Shown here: piece after piece, positions 48,364 through 60,300 of the stretch
Position numbering within the stretch: the first letter of the stretch is position 1
How the letters are laid out: the number at the start of each line of letters is the position of its first letter
Source: Macrostomum hystrix
Lineage: Eukaryota > Platyhelminthes > Macrostomidae
DNA length: 64,000 bases
Reading direction: 5' to 3'
Assembly: GCA_950097015.1 (NCBI GenBank)
Contig: CATNEN010000024.1
Coordinates: 6,896,001-6,960,000, forward strand
Notes under the pieces: generated by a model
What the model saw: the letters and a program-made list of their open reading frames with translations, nothing else
Database searches by the model: none
Told to the model about the DNA's origin: nothing
Made by a program: the position numbers and the translations under genes

Positions 48364-49921
48364 TGAGACAGGGGAGAGATGAGACAGGCGAGAGATGAGA
48401 CAGGGGAGAGATGAGACAGGGGAGAGATGAGACGGAAGAGAGATGAGACAGGGGAGAGATGAGACAGAAGAGAGATGAGACAGGGGAGAGATGAGACAGG
48501 GGAGAGATGAGACAGAAGAGAGATGAGACAGGGGAGAGATGAGACAGGGGAGAGATGAGACAGGGGAGAGATGAGACAGGGGAGAGATGAGACAGGGGAG
48601 AGATGAGACAGAAGAGAGATGAGACAGGGGAGAGATGAGACGGAAGAGAGATGAGACAGGGGAGAGATGAGACAGAAGAGAGATGAGACAGGGTAGAGAT
48701 GAGACGGAAGAGAGATGAGACAGGGGAGAGATGAGACGGAAGAGAGATGAGACAGGGGAGAGATGAGACAGGGGAGAGATGAGACAGGGGAGAGATGAGA
48801 CAGAAGAGAGATGAGACAGGGGAGAGATGAGACAGGGGAGAGATGAGACAGGGGAGAGATGAGACACGGGAGAGATGAGACAGGGGAGAGATGAGACAGG
48901 GGGAGATGAGACAGGGGAGAGATGAGACACGGAAGAGATGAGACGGAATAGATGAGACAGAAAAGAGATGAGACAGGGGAGAGATGAGACAGGGGGAGAT
49001 GAGACAGGGGAGAGATGAGACAGGGGGAGATGAGACAGGGGAGAGATGAGACAGGGGGAGATGAGACAGGGGAGAGATGAGACACGGAAGAGATGAGACG
49101 GAATAGATGAGACAGAAAAGAGATGAGACGGGGGAGAGAAATGGGAGATACGGGACAGATGAGACAGGGAGGGATAAAACAGGGGAGAGATGAAACAGGG
49201 GAGAGATGAGACACAGCAGAGATGAGACACGGGAGAGATGAGACAGGGGGAGATGAGACACGGGACAGATGAGACAGGGGAGAGATGAGACAGGGGGAGA
49301 TGAGACAGGGGAGAGATGAGACAGGGGGAGATGAGACAGGGGAGAGATGAGACAGGGGGAGATGAGACAGGGGAGAGATGAGACACGGAAGAGATGAGAC
49401 GGAATAGATGAGACAGAAAAGAGATGAGACGGGGGAGAGAAATGGGAGATACGGGACAGATGAGACAGGGAGGGATAAAACAGGGGAGAGATGAAACAGG
49501 GGAGAGATGAGACACAGCAGAGATGAGACACGGGAGAGATGAGACAGGGGGGAGATGAGACGGGGGAGAGAAACGGGAGACACGGGAGAGATGAAACAGG
49601 GAGGGATAAAACAGGGGAGAAATGAGACAGGGGAGAGATGAAACAGGGGAGAGATGAGACAGGGGAGAGATGAGACAGGGGAGAGATGAGACAGGGGAGA
49701 GATGAGACAGGGGAGAGATGAGACAGGGGAGAGATGAGACAGGGGAGAGATGAGACAGGGGAGAGATGAGACAGGGGAGAGATGAGACAGGAGAGAGATG
49801 AGACAGGGGAGAGATGAGACAGGGGAGAGATGAGACAGGGGAGAGATGAGACAGGGGAGAGATGAGACAGGGGAGAGATGAGACAGGGGAGAGATGAGAC
49901 AGGGGAGAGATGAGACAGGAT
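48364..49921. repeat. 16-bp purine-rich tandem array, about 97 copies
   Basis: The monomer is GACAGGGGAGAGATGA, with GGAAG, GAAGAG, ACGG and 15-bp variants. A segment of about 300 bp with unusual units (GGAATAGATGAGACAGAAAA, then GAAATGGGAGATACGGG) appears at about 48930-49200 and again at about 49385-49530. The last 300 bp is almost invariant. Confidence 0.95.
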
Positions 49922-50008
49922 ACTATAGGCGTTGGAAGGGGCAACTGGCCGGACTTATGAGCTTCGAGGGCCGCATCTGGCCCGCGGGCCGGAGTTTGCC
50001 GACCCCTG
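49922..50008 (-). mobile_element. hAT-type terminal repeat fragment
   Basis: Read on the minus strand from 50008 inward it begins CAGGGGTCGGCAAACTCCGG and continues with GCCCGCGGGCC and GCGGCCCTCG. This matches the terminal inverted repeat typical of a widespread group of hAT DNA transposons, as I know that family. No transposase and no opposite terminus are seen. The inner side is cut off by the 16-bp array. Confidence 0.65.
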
Positions 50009-50595
50009 TGTTAGATGATTATTGCAGATCAGTGAGACTGTGACAGACCAATTGAACTACCGTAAGGTAGCGAAGGCAAGATGCAGACCATTGCTCCTAT
50101 GCAAACAATACAGAAAACCCAGAATTCTATGAGCAAGTAAGTGGTCTTGACAACCAGAGCAAACACACAACTTGAGCTGCCAAACTTACATGCAACCAAG
50201 GCCAGTCTTATGCGCATGCCGATTTAGTTCGAAGCCGAACCTGGTCAAACGGTTGACCAACTCTAGGTATTGAATGTGTGCATTGAGTGAGATAAGAAAT
50301 CAGAGTAGAAAAAAGATGGACTTATCGGCAACTCAATCTCTTTCTCATTGGAGACGAGTTGAGAATGTAATATTGCCACGGTGATATGTGAGACTTATAA
50401 GAAATAATATTAAATTTATGTACCTACCAACATACTAAATAAACAGAAATATTGTGTGCAACAAAACACGAATTTTCTAACAAGCAGACACCCCCTAAAA
50501 CAGGTAGGTAGGTACTCCTTTCTAAGAGATGAACACCTCCTTAAAATATGGTGGACACCTCATTCTTATAAAGGTAGGCACCTCTATCTGATTAG
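50009..50595. other. Unique stretch leading into a degenerate array edge
   Basis: No supported gene. From about 50485 the sequence increasingly resembles the following 22-bp monomer (GACACCCCC, GGTAGGTACTCCTTTCT, GTGGACACCTC), which marks a decayed array margin. Confidence 0.45.
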
Positions 50596-50880
50596 GTGGA
50601 CAACTCTTTCTGACAAGGTAGATACCTCTTTCTGACAAGGTAGATACCTCTTTCTGACAAGGTAGATACCTCTTTCTGACAAGGTAGATACCTCTTTCTG
50701 ACAAGGTAGATACCTCTTTCTGACAAGGTAGATACCTCTTTCTGACAAGGTAGATACCTCTTTCTCACAAGGTAGATACCTCTTTCTGACATGGTAGATA
50801 CATCTTTCTGACATGGTAGATACCCTTTCTGACATGGTAGATACCTCTTTCTGACATGGTAGACACCCTTTTAGAACAGA
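50596..50880. repeat. 22-bp tandem array, about 13 copies, with decayed flanks
   Basis: The unit core is GACAAGGTAGATACCTCTTT. The central units are identical. Units to the right change to GACATGG and then to GCAGACACCTC at about 50900-50935, and a similar decay occurs on the left. Confidence 0.93.
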
Positions 50881-52027
50881 CGGACAATATCTTTGGCAAG
50901 CAGACACCTCAATCTAATGAGCAGACACCTCTTTCACCTTCCTCCTATTTAAAAACGGCGGACACAACAATGCAGCAGGTATTGAAAGACAAGTGATAAT
51001 TACTAAGGTAGTTAGAAAACAATGCGATCAGTTTTTGCTGGCGCACAGCTCGGTCAGCCAATTAGCACACTGAAATTCGCGGTGTCTCGCATGAGTGCCA
51101 GATGAAGCGGCTGCGTTTGTAAGCTAGAAATTAATGAATGAATAGCAAAGCCCGCTTTGAATTCTATGAATTCAACACTATAAAGGAAGTGCTGACGGGC
51201 ACAAAGCTGAGAGAGAACCAGAGAGACAAAGAAATTCACAGCCGCGAAACTGACCAGCAGTCAGTTAAATTATCTCGCGCCAATCGGCCCTAAAAAAATG
51301 AATCTCGCTGTTAGATCCACCAGTGTCCCAGCCCTGGTAACAACGCATCAACAGGCTTCGGTGACTAAGCGGATAATTCGAAGGGTGTAGGGGATTCTTA
51401 AAAAATCACCTTTTGTTCCCCCCGTTCTGCCAGGCAAGTCGGAGATCTTTCAATCTCTGCTTGCAGGATGTTTCAGCCGGCGGACGCATCTACAGATTTT
51501 TTTGCATCAATTAACACTGGCCCGCCAGCCTCACTGCAAGGGGGGTCTCGGACGATAAGAGGGCCGTCCAGACAGGCGCCACCGAAGGCTAATGCTCCCC
51601 CAATTCCTTATTCTAATATTAGGAATTCAAGCGCTAGATGATGCCGCTACAGAGCTGGCCTAACTATCAGCTGCCGCCGCTGTTCAAATCTCATTGTGCC
51701 GGCATGGCAGACCGATGTCCGGCCAAAGTCTGACATTAGCGCAGTTGGCAGCCCCGTTGTCGGCCGTCTGTCGCTACAAATGGGCTATAAAAAGCAACGA
51801 AAGCAACGAAATGGCTGAAGGGCTCGCAGTCAATGTGTAAAAGTATCGGTCAAACCCGTATAAACTTCGCAATTCAACATTTGCTTCTTATACTATTGGA
51901 AGTAAGCTAAATATTTCAATCTAAAAAGGGATGTGCGATTGTATTTAGAGACAAATAAATATCTTTTTTGAATGAAAGTAAATTTAGGAGAAGTGTTGCT
52001 TGAGAACGTAAACACTCCTGAAGCACT
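50881..52027. other. Unique non-coding stretch
   Basis: No supported gene. GGCTATAAAAAGC near 51784 resembles a TATA box, but no coding start follows. Confidence 0.4.
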
Positions 52028-52039
52028 CAGACACAATGT
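52028..52039 (+). repeat. Target-site duplication, left copy
   Basis: CAGACACAATGT is repeated as CAGGCACAATGT (one mismatch) at 52383-52394, bracketing the SINE. Confidence 0.75.
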
Positions 52040-52382
52040 GGGGTTCAGTGGCAGAGCGGTCTAACGCGTTTGCCTCTCGCGCCAAGGTCCATGAGTTCGA
52101 TTCCGCGGCGAGGCCACATTCATTTAGAGCGCAGCCGCGGAGAGAAGGCTTTGGTGAGGGTCAACCTCAACGGCACATAAGAGAGTGTACACTGCCTGAC
52201 GATGATAAAGTCACTGCAGATGTTGCACCCCTGTGTGAGTGCCTGCGTACAGAATCTGTGTGCGTGTGTGTGCTCAGGAGTCAGCGAAATGGGCAGAATT
52301 GCTTCCTCGCTGGCTGCGGATCTATAGTGTCACCAAATGATGTGCCATTGCCCACAGCCCTCCTGCAATTACTATTATAATT
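52040..52382 (+). mobile_element. Full-length tRNA-derived SINE (copy 3)
   Basis: Same family as 10819-11174. The head GTGGCAGAGCGGTCTAACGC (A box) and GAGTTCGATTCCGCGG (B box) is close to a Leu/Ser-type tRNA. The body has TGCCTGACGATGATAAAGTC and a GT-rich segment, and the tail is short and A/T-rich. A 12-bp target-site duplication with one mismatch shows it inserted by target-primed reverse transcription and is not old. Confidence 0.9.
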
Positions 52383-52849
52383 CAGGCACAATGTTCGCCA
52401 TGCAAAAACACAACAGTAACAGTCTGGACCGAAATATCATAGGGAGGCTACGTTAGAGCGCAGATCATAATTCCACACCAAGAGAGTTGTTTGAGACCAT
52501 GCTCAATTCAAGGGATTATAGCTCTGGGAGTCAGGCACGACGAAGTCGCGGATCTTAACGCATTCGTGGCTAATCCTTCGGCCGATTAATGGGCAAGGTC
52601 AGGCGAGTTTTTTCTCTAGATACTTTAACCGGCAGAGCTAGCTCTGAGCTGATGGGCAAATCCTAGAGGTCACAGTAGAATAGCTTATAAGCCGACTGGT
52701 TGATGCGCCGTGTGGTAATGAACATAGAGATTAAACTCTCCATCATGGTTGCGAGACTAGGAACGAGAATTCTGGTTACGAAACGTCATCCAAAAATTAG
52801 TCAGGCTGCTGAGTAGGCGATAAATTGTTGAACTTCTAAGTAGATTAGA
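52383..52849. other. Unique non-coding stretch
   Basis: No gene or element beyond the right target-site duplication. Confidence 0.4.
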
Positions 52850-55566
52850 ATTTTGTTGAAGCTGGGGTTCTATTAAGGTTTTGATGGAGCTGGGGTTCTA
52901 TTGTGGTTTTGATGGAGCTGGGGATCTATTGTGGTTTTGATGGAGCTGGGGTTCTATTGTGGTTTTGATGGAGCTGGGGATCTATTGGGGTTTTGATGAA
53001 GCTGGGGTTCTATTGTGGTTTTGATGGAGCTGGGGATCTATTGGGGTTTTGATGGAGCTGGGGTTCTATTGTGGTTTTGATGAAGCTGGGGTTCTATTGG
53101 AGTTTTGATGAAGCTGGGGTTCTATTGGAGTTTTGATGAAGCTGGGGTTCTATTGGAGTTTTGATGAAGCTGGGGTTCTATTGTGGTTTTGATGAAGCTG
53201 GGGTTCTATTGGAGTTTTGATGAAGCTGGGGTTCTATTGTGGTTTTGATGAAGCTGGGGTTCTATTGGAGTTTTGATGAAGCTGGGGTTCTATTGGAGTT
53301 TTGATGAAGCTGGGGTTCTATTGGAGTTTTGATGAAGCTGGGGTTCTATTGTGGTTTTGATGAAGCTGGGGTTCTATTAAGGTTTTGATGAAGCTGGGGT
53401 TCTATTGTGGTTTTGATGAAGCTGGGGTTCTATTAAGGTTTTGATGAAGCTGGGGTTCTATTGGAGTTTTGATGAAGCTGGGGTTCTATTAAGGTTTTGA
53501 TGAAGCTGGGGTTCTATTGGGGTTTTGATGAAGCTGGGGTTCTATTGGAGTTTTGATGAAGCTGGGGTTCTATTGGGGTTTTGATAAAGCTGGGGTTCTA
53601 TTGGGGTTTTGATGAAGCTGGGGTTCTATTGTGGTTTTGATGGAGCTGGGGTTCTATTGGGATTTTAATGAAGCTGGGGTTCTATTGGAGTTTTGATGAA
53701 GCTGGGGTTCTATTGGAGTTTTGATGAAGCTGGGGTTCTATTGGGATTTTAATGAAGCTGGGGTTCTATTGGAGTTTTGATGAAGCTGGGGTTCTATTGG
53801 AGTTTTAATGAAGCTGGGGTTCTTTTGGGGTTTTGATGAAGCTGGGGTTCTATTGAGGTTTTGATGAAGCTGGGGTTCTATTGAGGTTTTGATGAAGCTG
53901 GGGTTCTATTGGGGTTTTAATGAAGCTGGGGTTCTATTGTGGTTTCAATGAAGCTGGGGTTCTATTGTGGTTTCAATGAAGCTGGGGTTCTATTGTGGTT
54001 TTAATGAAGCTGGGGTTCTATTGGGGTTTCGATGAAGCTGGGGTTCTATTGTGGTTTCAATGAAGCTGGGGTTCTATTGTGGTTTTAATGAAGCTGGGGT
54101 TCTATTGGAGTTTTGATGAAGCTGGGGTTCTATTGTGGTTTCGATGAAGCTGGGGTTCTATTGGGATTTTAATAGAGCTGGGGTTCTGTTGGAGTTTTGA
54201 TGAAGCTGGGGTTCTATTGAGGTTTTGATGAAGCTGGGGTTCTATTGGGGTTTTGTTGAAGCTGGGGTTCTATTGGGGTTTTGTTGAATCTGGGGTTCTA
54301 TTGGGGTTTTGATGAAGCTGGGGTTCTATTGGGGTTTTGATGAAGCTGGGGTTCTTTTGGGGTTTTGATGAAGCTGGGGTTCTATTGAGGTTTTGATGAA
54401 GCTGGGGTTCTATTGGGGTTTTGTTGAAGCTGGGGTTCTATTAGGGTTTTGATGAAGCTGGGGTTCTATTGTGGTTTTGATGGAGCTGGGGTTCTTTTGG
54501 GGTTTTGATGAAGCTGGGGTTCTATTGAGGTTTTGATGAAGCTGGGGTTCTATTGGGGTTTTGTTGAAGCTGGGGTTCTATTGGAGTTTTGATGAAGCTG
54601 GGGTTCTATTGAGGTTTTGATGAAGCTGGGGTTCTATTGGGGTTTTGATGAAGCTGGGGTTCTATTGGGGTTTTGTTGAAGCTGGGGTTCTATTAGGGTT
54701 TTGTTGAATCTGGGGTTCTATTGAGGTTTTGATGAAGCTGGGGTTCTATTGGGGTTTTGTTGAAGCTGGGGTTCTATTGGGGTTTTGTTGAAGCTGGGGT
54801 TCTATTAGGGTTTTGTTGAATCTGGGGTTCTATTGAGGTTTTGATGAAGCTGGGGTTCTATTGGGGTTTTGTTGAAGCTGGGGTTCTATTAGGGTTTTGA
54901 TGGAGCTGGGGATCTATTGGGGTTTTAATGAAGCTGGGGTTCTTTTGGGGTTTTGATGAAGCTGGGGTTCTATTGGGGTTTTGTTGAAGCTGGGGTTCTA
55001 TTAGGGTTTTGTTGAATCTGGGGTTCTATTGAGGTTTCAATGAAGCTGGGGTTCTTTTGGGGTTTTGATGGAGCTGGGGATCTATTGGGGTTTTAATGAA
55101 GCTGGGGTTCTATTGAGGTTTTGATGAAGCTGGGGTTCTATTGGGATTTTAATGAAGCTGGGGTTCTATTGAGGTTTTGATGAAGCTGGGGTTCTATTGG
55201 GATTTAAATGAAGCTGGGGTTCTATTGGGGTTTCGATGAAGCTGGGGTTCTATTGTGGTTTCAATGAAGCTGGGGTTCTATTGTGGTTTTAATGAAGCTG
55301 GGGTTCTATTGGAGTTTTGATGAAGCTGGGGTTCTATTGTGGTTTCGATGAAGCTGGGGTTCTATTGGGATTTTAATGAAGCTGGGGTTCTATTGGAGTT
55401 TTGATGAAGCTGGGGTTCTATTGAGGTTTTGATGAAGCTGGGGTTCTATTGGGGTTTTGTTGAAGCTGGGGTTCTATTGGGGTTTTGTTGAATCTGGGGT
55501 TCTATTGGGGTTTTAATGAAGCTGGGGTTCTTTTGGGGTTTTGATGAAGCTGGGGTTCTATTGAGG
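52850..55566. repeat. 28-bp tandem array, about 97 copies
   Basis: The unit core is GATGAAGCTGGGGTTCTATT followed by GNGGTTTT. The two variable positions (GTGG, GGAG, GGGG, GAGG, AAGG and TTTTGATG, TTTTGTTG, TTTCAATG, TTTTAATG) combine into many subfamilies whose order repeats. Long-range block duplications are clear, for example the run from about 54000-54300 again at about 55215-55500. It is the second-largest array of the window. Confidence 0.96.
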
Positions 55567-55894
55567 GTTGTGGTTTCAGAATTCACTTTTATTTTTAAGG
55601 TGCATAATTTTGACAAGGTTAATATGAGTAATTGTATTGAATTGAAATTAAGAAAATGTAACTTTCGTTAGACAAAAAGTAGCGGAGAATGAATAGAAAT
55701 TAAAATAAATGTATTTAATTATAAAGTTATAGTTGAAAAAAATAAAACAATGTATGACATTCTAGTAACTAAGTGAAACAAAAACGACTATAAAAACATG
55801 TCTTTAAAACGAAGAATTGAAAAAACCTTCAAAAAACACAACCACAACAAAACAGTAAAAAATCACCCGAAAATAGCAATTTAGCAACTTGACA
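55567..55894. other. AT-rich spacer between two arrays
   Basis: No gene or element. Confidence 0.4.
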
Positions 55895-56497
55895 TTACAC
55901 CTTCAGAAACCTACATTACACCTTCAGAAACCTACATTACACCTTCAGAAACCTACATTGCACCTTCAGGAACTTGACGTTACACCTTCAGGAACTTGAC
56001 GTTACACCTTCAGGAACTTGACATTACACCTTCAGGAACTTGACATTTCACCTTCAGGAACTTGACATTACACCTTCAGGAACCTACATTACACCTTCAG
56101 GAACTTGACATTACACCTTCAGGAACTTGACATTACACCTTCAGGAACTTGAAATTACACTTTCAGGAACTTGACATTACACTTTCAGAAACTTGACATT
56201 ACACTTTCAGGAACTTGACATTAAACTTTCAGAAACTTGACATTACACTTTCAGGAACTTGACATTACACTTTCAGGAACTTGACATTACACTTTCAGGA
56301 ACTTGACATTACACCTTCAGGAACTTGACATTACACCTTCAGGAACTTGACATTACACTTTCAGGAACTTGACATTACACTTTCAGGAACTTGACATTAC
56401 ACCTTCAGGAACTTGACATTACACCTTCAGGAACTTGACATTACACTTTCAGGAACTTGACATTACACTTTCAGGAACTTGACATTACTCTTTAAGC
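55895..56497. repeat. 22-bp tandem array, about 27 copies
   Basis: The unit core is AACTTGACATTACACCTTCA followed by GG. CCTTC and CTTTC variants form runs. The first four units (AACCTACATTAC, about 20 bp) are a diverged edge. Confidence 0.95.
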
Positions 56498-57376
56498 AGC
56501 AAGAAAATCAATCGAAGCTTTATTGCCAAAACAAAAAAAAAATTAGGCGTTTTAATTGTAATAATCAGCAAATGGAACAAGTCGAATAAAAAACACACTA
56601 AGATTCGCGACTAAAACAAAAAAATAGTTTAAAAAAAATGACAAACCAGAAACAAAATCAAAAGTCGAAAATTGACCACCACCAATAAAAACGTAGTTTT
56701 CTAGCATTTTTGAAGACACGACTCACACGAGTACACATGGAACACTCGTAGTACTCACGGGATAATAGCAAGTCTGGAATCTGTGGGATTATGAAGCTAT
56801 GTATAAATCCAGAAGTGAATTTTGTACTCGAGTACAATATTATTTCACTGGATATAAAACTAAGGTATTCCAAGATCTACTTATTCCGTAATCCCTAGCC
56901 CTAGTAACGCTTTTGCGTCCAAGGTGCCACGCGAAAAACAATGCTAGAAATGAAAAAGTAACGTTTTTAAAAATAAAACAAAAATACTAAGAATTGGCAA
57001 AACAGGACATGAAAAAAACATAATAATATAATTTGACATCAACTACTAACAGTAATGATGAGTACAGAACAACGAAAACTCGTGCAAAAAAGAAATATTC
57101 GCGCACACTTATTAATTATTCCGCCTAATCTACTTGCCAAAAACCAAAAGATCGCAATAGAACAAAACAAAAAAACATGACAGTTATAAAAAAACATTTT
57201 CGACATAATTCCGTCTTGTGAAAGTAAAATTAACTAATTCGAGAACGGGTGCCAGGTGATTGCAAACCATGCTCTCGTTGCATGAATTTAAATATCAGTG
57301 CGCAGGAAAACGAAACCATTAGTTTCCGAAAAGTTCTTCAGTTAAAGACACAAACATCGAGCTCGAAGCGCTGAGG
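56498..57376. other. 3' flank of the ZNFX1-like gene
   Basis: AT-rich, non-coding. A minus-strand AATAAA (plus TTTATT at 56519-56524) could be the polyadenylation signal of the helicase gene, which would give a 3' untranslated region of about 850 nt that stops just before the 22-bp array. Confidence 0.4.
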
Positions 57377-60300
57377 CTACAGAGAGAATTGGCGGTCGGT
57401 AAATACCCGATAGAGCGGCATAATCTGGTCGGGATCGGAGATGACCAGCATAGCGCAGTACTCGGATTTAGTCGCATCTTCAACGCGAACGCAGTCGAAA
57501 TCGGCCGAGTCCGCTGGAGGCGGGTGGCTCACCTCTTTTCCTAGCAGAACTTTGCACAGAAGCAGAGCGTCGCCGTAATCCTTGGAGATACGAGTGAACT
57601 CTGAGAAGTAGATGCCTTCGCCGTAGGCCTTGCGAACGCATTTGTCTAAGCGAAAGTTCTCTTTGAAAATCGAATCCGCATTGGCCTTCTTAGTGCCGTG
57701 AAAGGCGTACACCCAGGCCGAGTTGTTGTATTTGTTCAGAAATTCAGTCTGCTTGGCCTGGAACTGGTACTCAAGCTGGGGGTTGCGGTTCACCCACACC
57801 TCTGTGATGCTGCCCAGATCGCTTGCGGTGCCATCGATGCGCAAGTACTCAGATTGCACAGAGGCAAAGTGAAGCGATTCGCAGCTATTGCCGTCAGTCT
57901 TGTATCTGCTTGGCCGGATCTTCAGAATTTGGTTGTGCGTGCTGGATGGTAGCGACAGGTTCGGCAGCTCTGTCTGGTTAGAATAGTGAATTACGTACTG
58001 CGGCACGGCTTGTCTGGGATCGAAGATCACGAATTCGTCAAACAGGACGCCACCGGAGGACTTGGTGTTTCTTGGCGCAAACAGTGAATCGTAGCCCTTC
58101 TGTTTAAGATCTGCGTGTGACCTGTATTCCTGAGTTGCCGAAGTGACTTTCAGGCTCTTCCCAATGAGCACGTCGCACAGCAATAGCATATTAGAGCCTT
58201 TGGTATAGATCGGCTGGCTGCTCTTAGACGAATTGGTTGCAAAGTAAATCCCGGCACCGTACATTCCAGCCTTGTTTGGTAGCTTGAAGCCTTCGTTTAA
58301 AATGCTTTGCAGTGCATCCGCCGAAGTTCCGTGGAATTTCTTTTCGCTACGGCCCGGCTCAACAGCCAACTTGGCTTTGAAGTCCAGATACTGCGAGGTG
58401 AGCTTGACACTTTCGACTTTCTCAATCTTTGTGATAGCCGGATGCCAGCCGTGCTCAGGCTGGATGAAATTCATGACCCGATCGTGTACATCAAGATATT
58501 CATCGAGGTCGTCAGCACAGGTTAAAGTGCGAACAGTTGGAAGCGAATCCTTCCTGGCTCTCAGTTTGGCCAGCTCTTGAAGTGCGCTTCTACGAATCGC
58601 CTGCTGCAGCATTAGCGTTTGCTCCTTCTCGGCGTCAGCTTGAACTTCCGCACAGATCTTGCAGCACTTAGAGTTGCAGGCCTGGCAGCACTGCAGCTGG
58701 CAAGGGTGGCCGCATCCTTCCAAAGGCTTTTTGCAAAGCGCCTCGCAAGAAACCTGACTTTCTGGAGTTGAACACGCTCTTTTAGCCGTGTGCGTGCATG
58801 GTAGCACGAACGAGATCTTGACTTGGCATGCGACGGAGGCGCAGTCAACTGAGCAGATAGACGGGCAGCTGTGTCCGCAAGTGAGCTTGCGCTCGCACTT
58901 TGCCTTGCAAACTAACTGCTGTTCACTGATGTAGCACGGAACCTGGATGCTGTGATCACAATCGCGAAATATTCTTACTGTCTGGACAAGGCACGGCTTT
59001 AAATTGCACAGCTCGCCACACTTGGACAAGCACGGATGACTGCAAGGCAGCTTCCGGTTGCAGGCAAGCTGGCAGGTCAGCGTCTGTCGATCCTCGTGAC
59101 ACTTTGTGTTAACGGTGTACCCGCATGGAAACTCAAATGGAATTTTTTCTTGACAAGCGCGGTTAGAGCAGAGCTCGTGACACTTTAGTAGGCATTTGTG
59201 GCCGCAGGCAAGCAGTCTCTCGCAAGGCTTTGTGCAGTTGAAGTAGCTGTCTGGAACTCCACACATCTTCTCAATGACATGAGAACAGTTCGCAAACTGC
59301 ATCGATACCTTTTCCTTGCAAGTTTTGCTGCTGATTGACTCAGAGCAAAACTTGGTATCGGAATGTCCACAGCCAGGGTGTTGAAATGGAACAACAACCT
59401 TGCAATTGTCATGCTCCAGGTCATGTGGCGGTTGACACAGCTGCTGACAATGGTGAAGCTCGCAGGACATCAGGATTCCGCAAGTCTCCTTGCAGAATGA
59501 TGACATTATCGGAATTTGTTCGTAGCTCTCAGACTGCACTACAGTCTGAGAATGATTAGGACAGCAAAGCGACAGCTTGGGCCCGACGCAACTAGCATTT
59601 TTCATACCGTCAAGTAGATAGCGCCACGTTTTGCCTTCAGGACTCTCATAGATGCAGTCGGCATTGCCAATGAAAATCATTGCCAACCTAGCCCTGGATT
59701 GGGCCACACAGCGCCGATTGAGCGCTCGGAGAAAACCGATTTTCTTAGATGGGTTCGAGCGAACCAGAGAAACGATCACTATATCGTTCTCGTCGCCTTG
59801 ATAAAGATCAATCGTAAAAATCTTCAGAGATATTTCCGCCTTCGACTCTACCATCGGCGCTTCATTGAACTCTTGTTCGTCAAAGTTCTGGTTCGATTGC
59901 CTCTTGAATAGAGTGGCTAGGAAGTCTGACTTGGCAGCAAACTCTTTGAACAACTGCCGTATTAGAGTAGTTTGGCGCCTGTAGGCCGACAAGATAGTGA
60001 TGCGAGCAGGAGGACATCCTTGGGTAATCAAGAACACAGCAAGGTGAATACAACGCTGAGCCTCTTCCATGTTAACTGCGCCGTGACCAAGTGCAGCAGT
60101 TTCCTGTTTGCTGTGTGTCCAGAAAAACATCGATCTAGTGAGGCACTGCGGGATGAGCTGTCTGGTACCAACAACGGCCAGATTGTCACGCAGGTTTGGA
60201 TAGATGTCTCGGAGTAGAAGACTGAATTCTGGTTTCATGCGACTTTGCAACTCAAGCTGGTCGTACTTGATACCTCTGGAAATAAGTCGCTCCATCATGG

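Noticed and set aside
48290-49944. Minus-strand frames of 400-530 codons with SHLSPVSS repeats
   Set aside because: Three overlapping frames of the 16-bp array encode the same cycle; no independent gene evidence.
57377-58600. PARP region as a separate downstream gene
   Set aside because: It is in the same open frame and exon as the zinc fingers and helicase, with no stop or splice signal between them.
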